Source: Pelecanus crispus
Taxonomy: Eukaryota > Chordata > Aves > Pelecaniformes > Pelecanidae
NCBI RefSeq assembly: GCF_030463565.1
Contig: NC_134643.1
Coordinates: forward strand, 127,764,309-127,828,308
Length of the DNA: 64,000 bases
Reading direction: 5' to 3'
The notes below the pieces were generated by a model. It saw only the letters and a program-made list of their open reading frames with translations. It searched no databases and was not told where the DNA came from. The position numbers and the translations under genes were made by a program. This document shows positions 37,601 through 44,606 of this stretch, piece by piece. Each line of letters begins with the position of its first letter. Positions within the stretch are counted from its first letter, which is position 1.

Positions 37601-40084
37601 ACACACTGATGGTTTAGTTGTTGCTGAGCAGTGCTTACACCAGTCAAGGACTTCTTCAGCTTCCCATGCTCTGCCAGGTGCACAAGAAGCTGGGAGGGGG
37701 CACAGCCAAGACAGTTGATCCAAACTGGCCAAAGGGCTATTCCATACCATATGATGTCATGCTCAGTATATAAACTGAGGGCAGTTGGCCGTGGGGGCAG
37801 TGATTGGTGCTCGGGGACTGCCTGAGCGTCAGTTGGCAGGTGGTGAGCAGTTGCATCCCTTGTTTTTCGTGGGTTTTGTTCCTCTTTTTTTGTTGTTTTC
37901 CTTTTCACTGCAATTCATTATTATTATTTTATTTTATATTAAACTGTTCTTATCTCAACCCATGAGTTTTCTTACTTTTGCTCTCCCGATTCTCTCCCCC
38001 TTCCCACTGGGGTGGGAGGGTGAGCATGCGGCTGTGTGGTGCTTGGTTGCCGACTGGGGCTAAACAACAACAGTCTCCTAACATGGGCAGATAAAACTGG
38101 AAATGCTGTTGCATTTCTTTGTAGACAGAGTCACACATGGCTCCAGAGTATCAGAAAACGAGTTGTAGGCATCTTTAAAATCTCTTCTTCCTTCCCCCCT
38201 GCTTTCAAAAATACCTTCTTGTTGAAAGGACACCATTTTGAACCCCTTCATTTCACAAAAAAGCAAAAGCATAGACTGACTTTCAGTCTTGCTAACGGAC
38301 TTTGAGCCTCCATTTCTTTGCATTTGTGGAGGCTGGCAGCAGTACGGAGCTTCAAAAGACTGCCCTCTTTTCTAAACCTTTTTAACGTAGAGTATCTTTT
38401 CAAGCCCTCTTTACACTTTAAGGCCTGAGTGCAGTGGGGCCAGTGTATTTAATACACAAATATCTTCTTGTTTGTTGTTGGATTATGTAGTGATGTTAGG
38501 GAGCTTATGTGATTTCTCTACAAATGCAGTATGTTTGCTTTTGGCTAGAAAAACAGTGCTGTCTTACCAGGAGTCACTGCTAGAGGATTGGGGGAGTTCT
38601 AAACCGAATGAAGGAAGTAGGCTGCTTTGCATCAGTTTTGATGGGATGCAGGTAAAAGAAATACAGAACTCGGAAGTCTTATTTTATTCATGTCTTTATT
38701 TTGCTTTATAGCTGAACAAGCTGCAGTCGTCCAGCTCCAAAAAAGTCACCTTTGGCTTGAATAAAAACATGACTGCTGGTGAGTCTAATACATCTGTGCG
38801 TCTCCGCAGTCCCTCTGGTAGCCAAGGAATGGGGAAGCTGTAGGCACTCATACACACACCTATACTCTTCACCTCTCTAGAACGGGGTTATTCTGATCCT
38901 CTTTTACCTCAGTATTTGTATATAGTTCATAAACCACCCTCAAGTTCCTGTCCAGAGGAGATGGTAAAGTTTAGGACACTCAGCCCAACAGCTAGACTTG
39001 CGCGATTCCAGGGTGCTGCGTTACTGACTTGCAGATGGAGCCTTACAGCTAGAAAACAGTGCAGCAGAACAACAGACTGTCCTTCCTGAGCCGCCTGTTC
39101 TGCAGGGCACCTCTTAGGGAAACACATGCGCTTCAGTCTTCATTGATCACGTCTGTTTCGCAGGACAAAGGTGCTGATAAGCTCAGGCTTATAATAGCAA
39201 AGTTCCAGTTTTATCTTGGCTGCCTGGTGGTTTATTAATGGTAATGAGTACATAAATGTCAGTTCCCTTCTGGATCCCACATGTAAGCAGACAGTGTTTT
39301 CCCTGATAAATAAATGTCTTGCTCCATAGCATAAAAGTTTATTCCATGTATTCATTTAGCTATTTGTTTTTAACTCTCTGAGGTGTGCTATAGGCGAAGG
39401 TCAAGTGGAGAATAGTGGGTTTAGATACATGTCTTTACATCAATATAACACAGCTGCACAAAGAGGAAAAAAAATGCCTACCTGCTGGCAGAGGGGATAA
39501 CCAAGAGTCTCTAGAACAGTGCTGTTTAACAGTCAGAGTAGAGCCACTTCTTACCCATCATCATCTTTTAAACTAAAGTGTGGTGTTCTTCAGGGTAGCT
39601 GGAACACCTGCTTCTGAGGAGTAGGCCCAGAGTCTCCGGTGGTCTGTGAAACCACGGGGAATGGTTCCCAGCCTCTCTGTGGATTGCAACAGACCCCATT
39701 CCCAAAGGGACTCTGCTATGAGATGTGCTTCATCACCATCTCGCCACTTTTTTGCAAAGTCTTAGGCTTCTGATCTTTAGTGGTGGACTTAAGTATCTAA
39801 GGCAGACTTCCAGGGTTGGACAATTCCACAATTGACTGGCGGGCCCAATTATTCCAGGAGTTGTATTTAACTTGTCTGCTTGTTTTTCAACAGAATTTAA
39901 AAAGACTGACAAAAGTATATTAGTGAGCCCAGAAGGACCCTCCCGTGTGGCTTTCAATCCTGAACAGAAACCCCGTCATGGGGTGCTGAAGTCACCCACA
40001 GGTACCCCAGCAGGAGAGCCTCAAATGAAGAAACCATTTACTATATCAGCTAAGAAGAGACCAACTGCTATGGACTTCTTTTAA
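16504..40084 (+). CDS. RRP1B: RRP1B, ribosomal RNA processing 1 homolog B; complete, 16 coding exons, 752 aa
   Basis: Sixteen exons with GT/AG borders join in phase to 2259 bases including the stop (752 residues; the human protein is 758). Residues about 8-215 form the conserved RRP1/Nop52 domain of pre-rRNA processing factors ([55 protein letters not shown]). Then come an acidic linker, a second conserved block ([25 protein letters not shown]), a long disordered lysine-rich region with several basic nuclear or nucleolar signals, and a conserved tail with a PP1-binding KVTF motif at 678-681 and a terminal AMDFF. Family knowledge: a nucleolar and perichromatin protein that acts in ribosome maturation, targets PP1beta/gamma to nucleoli and modulates transcription and splicing. 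The paralogue RRP1 is shorter and lacks this tail, and the neighbours HSF2BP and PDXK also fit RRP1B. The ATG context is strong (G at -3 and +4). Confidence 0.96.
16637..21258 (+). other. RRP1B intron 1
   Basis: 4.6 kb. The first 250 bases are still CpG island, followed by T-rich DNA near 16910-16945 and then ordinary intron. A homopolymer block of A, then G, lies at about 20832-20855. No gene or repeat family recognised. Confidence 0.75.
21259..21341 (+). CDS. RRP1B: RRP1B exon 2
   Basis: 83 bases encoding [20 protein letters not shown] and MQDKPLLQ, almost identical to human. The acceptor is CATAG and the donor GTATAG. It completes codon 45 and ends in phase 0 at residue 72. Confidence 0.97.
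21342..22287 (+). other. RRP1B intron 2
   Basis: 0.95 kb intron; nothing beyond unique-looking AT-rich sequence is visible. Confidence 0.8.
22288..22345 (+). CDS. RRP1B: RRP1B exon 3
   Basis: 58 bases, residues 73-91 ([15 protein letters not shown]...), with a TTTTAG acceptor and GTAAGT donor. It leaves one base of codon 92. Confidence 0.95.
22346..23066 (+). other. RRP1B intron 3
   Basis: 0.72 kb intron; nothing special recognised. Confidence 0.8.
23067..23152 (+). CDS. RRP1B: RRP1B exon 4
   Basis: 86 bases ending at residue 120. It encodes [15 protein letters not shown] and LDKYYM, the most conserved part of the RRP1 domain. Acceptor TTACAG, donor GTAATA. Confidence 0.97.
23153..24197 (+). 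other. RRP1B intron 4
   Basis: 1.0 kb intron with a short TTA repeat near 23845. No other feature recognised. Confidence 0.8.
24198..24259 (+). CDS. RRP1B: RRP1B exon 5
   Basis: 62 bases, residues 121-140 plus two bases ([20 protein letters not shown]), with a TTGCAG acceptor and GTAAGC donor. It matches human [20 protein letters not shown]. Confidence 0.96.
24260..26833 (+). other. RRP1B intron 5
   Basis: 2.6 kb intron carrying an antisense CR1 fragment at 25071-25442. A long pyrimidine tract (about 26800-26832) precedes exon 6. Confidence 0.8.
25071..25442 (-). mobile_element. CR1 LINE 3' fragment, antisense to RRP1B
   Basis: The left end AATCATAGAATG is the inverted CR1 tail. It is followed by the well-known CR1 3' region (GGTTGGAAGGGACCTTTAGAGG ..., TTGCTCAGAGCCCCATCCAA, CCTTGTCCTGTCAC...). 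About 370 bases are kept, 5'-truncated as is usual for CR1. Its 3' end differs from the copies at 35441, 44511 and 51750, so it belongs to another CR1 subfamily. Confidence 0.95.
26834..26963 (+). CDS. RRP1B: RRP1B exon 6
   Basis: 130 bases ending at residue 184. It encodes [20 protein letters not shown] followed by [16 protein letters not shown]. The acceptor follows a long T tract; the donor is GTTAGA, a weaker site than its neighbours. Confidence 0.95.
26964..28398 (+). other. RRP1B intron 6
   Basis: 1.4 kb intron; a TTGCTTCAG/TTGTTTCAG tandem-like stretch near 27510-27535 is the only local repetition noticed. Confidence 0.75.
28399..28463 (+). CDS. RRP1B: RRP1B exon 7
   Basis: 65 bases, residues 185-205 plus two bases ([21 protein letters not shown]), with a ATACAG acceptor and GTAAGT donor. 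Human has [21 protein letters not shown]. Confidence 0.97.
28464..29022 (+). other. RRP1B intron 7
   Basis: 0.56 kb intron; nothing special recognised. Confidence 0.8.
29023..29186 (+). CDS. RRP1B: RRP1B exon 8
   Basis: 164 bases encoding the end of the RRP1 domain ([20 protein letters not shown]) and an acidic stretch ([10 protein letters not shown]). It ends with one base of a split codon at a GTGAGG donor. Confidence 0.95.
29187..29764 (+). other. RRP1B intron 8
   Basis: About 0.58 kb intron ending in a tandem acceptor (TAGCAG, 29759-29764). Contains an A run near 29509-29520. Confidence 0.8.
29765..29856 (+). CDS. RRP1B: RRP1B exon 9 (tandem acceptor)
   Basis: 92 bases from the CAG acceptor, or 95 bases from 29762 if the TAG three bases upstream is used. 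Both keep the frame; the longer form adds one alanine. The peptide is a hydrophilic linker ([17 protein letters not shown]...) with a GTTTGT donor. CAG is normally preferred over TAG, so I give the shorter form. Confidence 0.88.
29857..30693 (+). other. RRP1B intron 9
   Basis: 0.84 kb intron; nothing special recognised. Confidence 0.8.
30694..30791 (+). CDS. RRP1B: RRP1B exon 10
   Basis: 98 bases, residues 292-323 plus two bases: [20 protein letters not shown] and [11 protein letters not shown], matching human [20 protein letters not shown]. Acceptor AACAG, donor GTGAGT. Confidence 0.97.
30792..31298 (+). other. RRP1B intron 10
   Basis: 0.5 kb intron with a strong pyrimidine tract before the 20-base exon 11. 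Confidence 0.8.
31299..31318 (+). CDS. RRP1B: RRP1B exon 11, a 20-base microexon
   Basis: Only 20 bases: it completes codon 324 and encodes FQDLAE plus one base of the next glycine codon. Human RRP1B has KKFQDLSEG at this point. CTCCAG acceptor and GTAAGA donor. The phase fits both neighbours, so the microexon is well supported despite its size. Confidence 0.92.
31319..31780 (+). other. RRP1B intron 11
   Basis: 0.46 kb intron with two long poly(T) tracts (about 31400-31422 and 31468-31482). Confidence 0.8.
31781..31906 (+). CDS. RRP1B: RRP1B exon 12
   Basis: 126 bases, residues 331-372 plus one base: [20 protein letters not shown] followed by the basic [10 protein letters not shown]. Human has the corresponding acidic FAEDISADEDD. 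AACAG acceptor, GTAAAG donor. Confidence 0.93.
31907..32702 (+). other. RRP1B intron 12
   Basis: 0.8 kb intron with an A-rich run near 32605-32632. Nothing else recognised. Confidence 0.8.
32703..33439 (+). CDS. RRP1B: RRP1B exon 13, the long lysine-rich exon
   Basis: 737 bases encoding residues 374-618, the low-complexity, probably disordered part of the protein. Basic clusters [28 protein letters not shown] and [10 protein letters not shown] look like nuclear or nucleolar signals. A conserved stretch ([13 protein letters not shown]-like, then VEANGVLE) matches human TASLKKRKKMR and VEHNGVLE. The acceptor is TTTAG at 32702 and the donor GTACGT at 33440. It is far more diverged from human than exons 1-10. 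Confidence 0.94.
35441..36350 (+). mobile_element. CR1 LINE 3' fragment with ORF2 tail, in RRP1B intron 13
   Basis: About 910 bases of the 3' part of a CR1 non-LTR retrotransposon in the same direction as RRP1B. It starts inside the reverse-transcriptase frame (FADDTKLG-type region) and ends with TTTTCCAACCTAAATGATTC and TATGATT. Nothing upstream of the RT region remains, so it is 5'-truncated and cannot move on its own. Confidence 0.96.
35484..36269 (+). pseudogene. CR1 ORF2 C-terminal remnant with two in-frame stops
   Basis: One continuous frame (35484-36269) carries the CR1 reverse-transcriptase C-terminal region: [47 protein letters not shown], then [20 protein letters not shown] and [14 protein letters not shown]. 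It is interrupted by TAA at 35877-35879 and TAG at 35904-35906 and ends at a TAG at 36267-36269. There is no frameshift over this length. The protein would have copied CR1 RNA into DNA; this copy is dead. Confidence 0.93.
37257..37403 (+). CDS. RRP1B: RRP1B exon 14
   Basis: 147 bases, residues 619-667, phase 0 on both sides. The peptide includes [20 protein letters not shown] and [12 protein letters not shown], matching human SDFVKFDTPFLPKPLFFRRAKS. ATAG acceptor and GTAATG donor. Confidence 0.96.
37404..38711 (+). other. RRP1B intron 14
   Basis: 1.3 kb intron, over 40 percent of which is the solo LTR at 37519-38072. The remainder is unremarkable. Confidence 0.85.
37519..38072 (+). mobile_element. 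Solo LTR of an avian endogenous retrovirus with 5-bp target duplication
   Basis: A 554-base block begins TGTCCTGG and ends AACAACA (TG...CA ends), flanked on both sides by GTCTC (37514-37518 and 38073-38077). It contains a TATA box (TATATAA, 37767-37773) and an ATTAAA poly(A) signal (37938-37943) in the order expected of an LTR read in the plus direction. There is no internal retroviral sequence next to it, so it is a solo LTR left by recombination. A 5-bp duplication is usual for ERVL-type elements (family knowledge). I recognise the sequence as a common avian LTR but cannot name the subfamily with certainty. Confidence 0.9.
38712..38778 (+). CDS. RRP1B: RRP1B exon 15 with the PP1-docking KVTF motif
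   Basis: 67 bases, residues 668-689 plus one base: [24 protein letters not shown] at residues 678-681 is the RVxF-type motif by which RRP1B binds protein phosphatase 1 (human 683-686). TATAG acceptor, GTGAGT donor. Confidence 0.97.
38779..39893 (+). other. RRP1B intron 15
   Basis: 1.1 kb intron; no repeat or gene recognised. Confidence 0.8.
39894..40084 (+). CDS. RRP1B: RRP1B exon 16 (last coding exon)
   Basis: 191 bases to the TAA at 40082-40084. It encodes [35 protein letters not shown] and the terminal RPTAMDFF, all strongly conserved with human RRP1B. AACAG acceptor after a T-rich tract. Confidence 0.97.
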
Positions 40085-40711
40085 ACCAACAGATGTGGCC
40101 TACTTTTGTACAGGACATTTTGCTAACCTAGAATGTGCTCTGGAGGTATTTTGAACTACTTTATTTTTTTAAGTTAATACAAACTGTATATACAAAATTC
40201 TGATTGTGACCTGGGTCATTGCTATTTTGACACCACTTCAGCTCTATCTTGAAATACATGTTTTGTCTATTTACAAAAAAGAAACAAAATCCAATCTCTT
40301 CTCAGGTTTGGTCTACAAAAAGTATGGTCTCTGTCTGTGTCATTCCCAAGAGACTTGTTCATTTAATTAGGGAATCTTCAGGGTTTGATTGTTCCAGTGA
40401 CTTTTTTTTTTTTTTTTGAGCCATTTTAAGATCACTTGCACTTCATGATATTAAACTGTCTTTCATTGGACAGGGCTTAAAATGGAAAAAGACAACGTAG
40501 ATTTTAAACCCCCTAGTTGTTCATGTATTTTAAAATTTTACCCCATCATTTTTCCTGTGTCACCCTTGGCATCCTGTTAATTCTTCTTCTGGAAATAATG
40601 ATTACCTCATGTCTCTGTTTAATAACAGCTGGACTTGGGTAGCTTTACAGATAGTAAGGAAGCTTTCCCTAGGATAAGAAATGCCTAGCTGCTCAAGTGG
40701 TCACTGTTGCA

Positions 40712-40717
40712 AATAAA
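40712..40717 (+). promoter_or_regulatory. Candidate poly(A) signal AATAAA (proximal)
   Basis: First canonical AATAAA after the RRP1B stop codon, about 630 bases downstream, followed by a T/G-rich stretch (GGTTGTCTGCTGAGTTGG). Confidence 0.4.
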
Positions 40718-41254
40718 CCTTCACAGCTGGTTGTCTGCTGAGTTGGAAACAGTCACCGCATTATTTTCAGTAACACAAGTGCCAAAGCTGGCTTAGGCTT
40801 GTCATATTGTAAGCTGGCTTCTTCTGTTTACTGTAACTGAAGTAATGGTCTTGCATGGGAGAAATCTTTGATATTTCCAGCTCTTCCCCCACCCCCACTG
40901 CTGTCTTTCCTGAAGTGAGTGAATGAATTCAGTGAATGAACCTCTGATTGTCCTAAAGTGGGCTAGATCGGTGTAGTGCATCTTTGGTGAGGACACACAT
41001 CTCTCTCTAAAAGCTTTGGTGTCGCTCAATACAGGGTAAAACTTTACAGCCCAGACAACTTGGTTTTGGTTTTGATGTAGAACCAGAAGAATTCTTTCTG
41101 CAGCATTTCCTTGCATTAGGTTTTTATTTGGGATATTTTATTACTACTGTGCATGTTTTGGTCTTTCTTTGCTTCTGAAGAATGAGATGTACTTCTGTGG
41201 GAGATCATTAAAGCATTGTGAGGGGGAGCTGTGAGGAAGGGGAGAGCAAATGAA

Positions 41255-41304
41255 AATAAAAATGTTTTTGATACAGCTGGAAGATTTGAAATCTTTCAAA
41301 TAAA
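41255..41304 (+). promoter_or_regulatory. Candidate poly(A) signal pair AATAAA
   Basis: Two AATAAA words, at 41255-41260 and 41299-41304, with T-rich sequence after each (ATGTTTTTG and GTTTTGCTC). Confidence 0.4.
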
Positions 41305-43158
41305 GTTTTGCTCATTTGAATAAGGCAAAGGCTTTGCAACAGATCTCTGCATTAGAGCTCAGCTTCAAAGCACAACCTGGTGCCAAAGCAAAGCTATTCA
41401 TGAAGCTTCCCACCAGTTACTTCTGTGATCCTGTAAGAAAGAGGGTAGATCTGCTTCATTACCTTGTCTTATGATAACAGGCAAACGTTTGGCTACTTCA
41501 GCCAGCAAAAATAAATTTTGTAACATAATATATTTGCATACTTCGATACTACTTTTTACCAGTCTTTGATGCTGATCTCTGCCTGCTCACTCCCCATAAG
41601 CAACTGGATTGAAACTGCTCTTTCATGGCTCATCTAGAATTTCTTCAAAATACTTGCATACTTGTAGGTTGCTGGTTGGTCTCAGTTGCTCAACTCTAAT
41701 CCGTGCCAGTTCTTGCACTAAGTTTGTGACGGTTCATGGTTTGTGGTATTGCCAGAAAGTCACTTTGCTCATCTTTTCTTGTTTAAAGGGAAGGACTGAA
41801 TTTTATTTGGTTTTGGTTTAATTTGTATTCATTTGACTGATCAGTAAAGAACTCTGGAGGATACATCTGATACTTGCTGTTATTGTTCATTTATTTTTTA
41901 AAAAAAATCTCATTGTATATTAGCATAATGCATTTTTTTGACAAGATGATGGTAAGTAGGATTTAACAAAGACTGTTCAATTATGTTGTATTGTTTATAT
42001 TGTACTGTGGGTAAGGAGTCTCTTGTGGAATATGCATAAAAGCATTTGTATGTGCATGGTTGTTAATGCATTAGGTTGAAGATGCCATATTCCTCCAAGG
42101 ATATAGATGCAAACAATCAGTAGGTGGATCTGGTATGCACAGAAAAATCCAGGATCAGGATGCATTGGGGTTTGGTTTGGTTTGGTTTTGCTTTTAATAC
42201 ATATAACCTATTATGGAAATGTATTTAAATGGTTGTCTGGATCTTTTCCTATTGGTTGTGGATCCGTTGAACCTGTTGCTTGTCCAATATTGTGTTGCCC
42301 ACAGTGCTAAATGGAGAGGGCAGAAATGGCAGTCGGTTTTTTATCGAAAAATTTAGTGATGTGATTGCTTGTTGGGATTCATGCATAATCCATCTGTGCC
42401 ATGAAACTGGTGGAATGTTTTGTAAATATATGTATGTCTTGTGTATTGTCTTCAGTGGTGTCTGGAATTTAATTCAGGACAACTTTACAAACAAAAGCCA
42501 AGCACTGTCAATGCAGTTTAACTGGCATTATTGGGTTAAATTGAATACACTACCCAAAATATTTGGACAGTGGCAACTCCAATAAATGTTGAAGACAAAA
42601 AGAGGAGAAATAAATGCGACATCTGGGATATCCACTGCACAGACACAGTGGTACTGTAAGGAGAGATGTATCGATAGGAAAAGGAAAAAGAAAAACTGAT
42701 TTGACCGGTTTGATGTCGCTTCATAGGTTTTTTCCTAGTGTTATTCCAACTCTGCAGCTGCCAGTCATGCTCTGAGTCAAGTTAATATGGCATACCTTTT
42801 AAAGGACAGTATTTTGTAATGATCGTCTCTACATTTTTGTTACAAATCTGATCAACTTTGTACTTCTCAAGCTCTAATGGTTTATAATTTTTTATAGCTG
42901 CAAGAGAACTCAAAAGCACAAAATGAATTCAGCATTCAGGAAGATGAAATTATATTTAAATTATTGGGTATGCAAGATCTTTTATAGTCTGTCAAAGCTA
43001 TACGACTTGGAAAGCATCACATGCCCTTTCTGTCATTTATTTCCTGTGCTTAATTACAGGCAGAAAAAAAAAATACCCATGTGTCATTTTATGTACCTCT
43101 GCAACAGCGTTGTTAATACAAATACGGTGTCTAAGCATTACATCATTTAGTCTAGTCC

Positions 43159-43164
43159 AATAAA
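43159..43164 (+). promoter_or_regulatory. Candidate distal poly(A) signal AATAAA
   Basis: AATAAA followed within 30 bases by TTTTGTGGACATTGTATATT and then a G-rich stretch, a good downstream-element pattern. It may be the distal end of RRP1B. A further AATAAA lies at 42581-42586. Confidence 0.4.
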
Positions 43165-44510
43165 CCATCATTTTGTGGACATTGTATATTGGGTAAATCT
43201 GTAAATTTGGGGGGTGGGAGATGGGAGGGTAGCATCCAGGGGGGCCGCTTGAAAGTACAAAGGAAGTTGTTCTTGCATGCGTGCACGTACTCTCTCTCTT
43301 TTTATTTTAGTTTATTTTTACTGTATAAATAACCAAAACTGATGAAGACTCGGACACATGTCAGAAGTGAGTAGGGTTGTGATAGGATACACCTGTTCAT
43401 ATACCTTGAGTTTCTGACCTTTGTAATTGGGCCATAGGGTAGATACCGCAGCTGAAAGATTGCTCAGGAGAAACTAAGTAGATGACACATGCAGTCATTC
43501 CTCGAAAATTAAAATTGGTAATTGAAGTGATAATGTGGTGAGAGGTGTACTTGAAAGGTATAATTGTGCAGGTGCCAGAGTAGGTAAGAGATGAGCACTC
43601 TGAAAGACCTTTGCTTGTTCGTTTCCAGTAGCACGCCATACGGTGTTACGTACATACAAGAATCCCGCACAGAGTACTGCGTCTCTATCTCGAGTACTAA
43701 CGGGCCCAGCAACTGCACAGGATCAATAAAAAAAATGAATCATGTTTTCTTGACAGGCACAGAATTTTCAGAAATGCAAAAACCTTTACTCAGACAAAGA
43801 AAGGTGACCTACGTACAGCAGTGGCACAGCAGTAAAATTAAAACATAAATCCTCAGGTAAAATGAAAACAGTTTTCCTTCAGAACAAAGTCCTGTAAAAG
43901 TGATGTTCTTGTTACATGTTTAAAAAATTTCACGCGTTTAAGTTTCTAGATGATAGTATGTTTTGACAGTGTTGAAGACCATAGTGACAGCATACAACCA
44001 TAAATCAAGTGCTGCATGGGCTTTTATTATAGATGGTGTCAGGTGGAAATCCCGACTTGTAGTTTAGCCATGGGGCCAAGACACAGCTTACTGCAGCACC
44101 TTATGCCACCTTCACGCTGTGTAGGATCTTAGCCAGTCCGATGGAATGCTGTACAGCAAAACTTGTGGTGCCTGCCCTGAACGCGCTCCAAAGGATCGTT
44201 GTAAGATTCAGTGCCCCTCATTGTTCTTCATGGGATCCGTGCAGGCAGGTTGGATCTGGATGGGCATTTCAGTGACCCATACTGGCTGGTGTTTCCAAGG
44301 AGGCAGAAAATGTCTCTGCACAACAGTCTGCAAGGTTAACACAAACATATTTTACATTTTATTCCCATCATGCAAATCAAGGAGAAACATAGTGCCTCTT
44401 TCAAGATTAATACAGTCTCTTGCAGAACTAGAAGTTGAACCATACAAACAATCCTGCCTGGGGAAAAACACCAAGCCAGGGAACATGAAATTGCTACTCT
44501 ACCCTTAATT

Positions 44511-44606
44511 AGTTTAGTGGTGGACTTGGTAGTGTTAGGTTAGTGGTTGGACTGGATGATCTTAAAGCTCTTTTCCAACCTAAACAATTCTATGATTCTA
44601 TGATTA
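44511..44606 (+). mobile_element. CR1 LINE 3' end, short fragment
   Basis: About 96 bases of the extreme CR1 3' end: AGTTTAGTGGTGGACTTGG, GTTGGACTGGATGATCTTAA, TTTTCCAACCTAAA, then the tail ATTCTATGATTCTATGATT. Same subfamily as the copy at 35441-36350. Confidence 0.95.

Larger units (their letters stand above)
40085..43190 (+). other. RRP1B 3' untranslated region (probable extent)
   Basis: No gene other than RRP1B can be placed here. The stretch is AT-rich with several AATAAA signals. I recall the human transcript as having a 3' UTR of several kilobases, so a long UTR is plausible. The true end could be any of the listed signals, so the right border is a guess. Confidence 0.5.

Noticed and set aside
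16504-40084. Could the gene be the paralogue RRP1 rather than RRP1B?
   Set aside because: RRP1 is shorter and lacks the KVTF and AMDFF tail; the neighbours HSF2BP and PDXK also point to RRP1B.
44146-44508. 120-codon open frame just before a CR1 tail
   Set aside because: Cysteine-rich by eye but without any known pattern, and it is not part of the CR1 frame.
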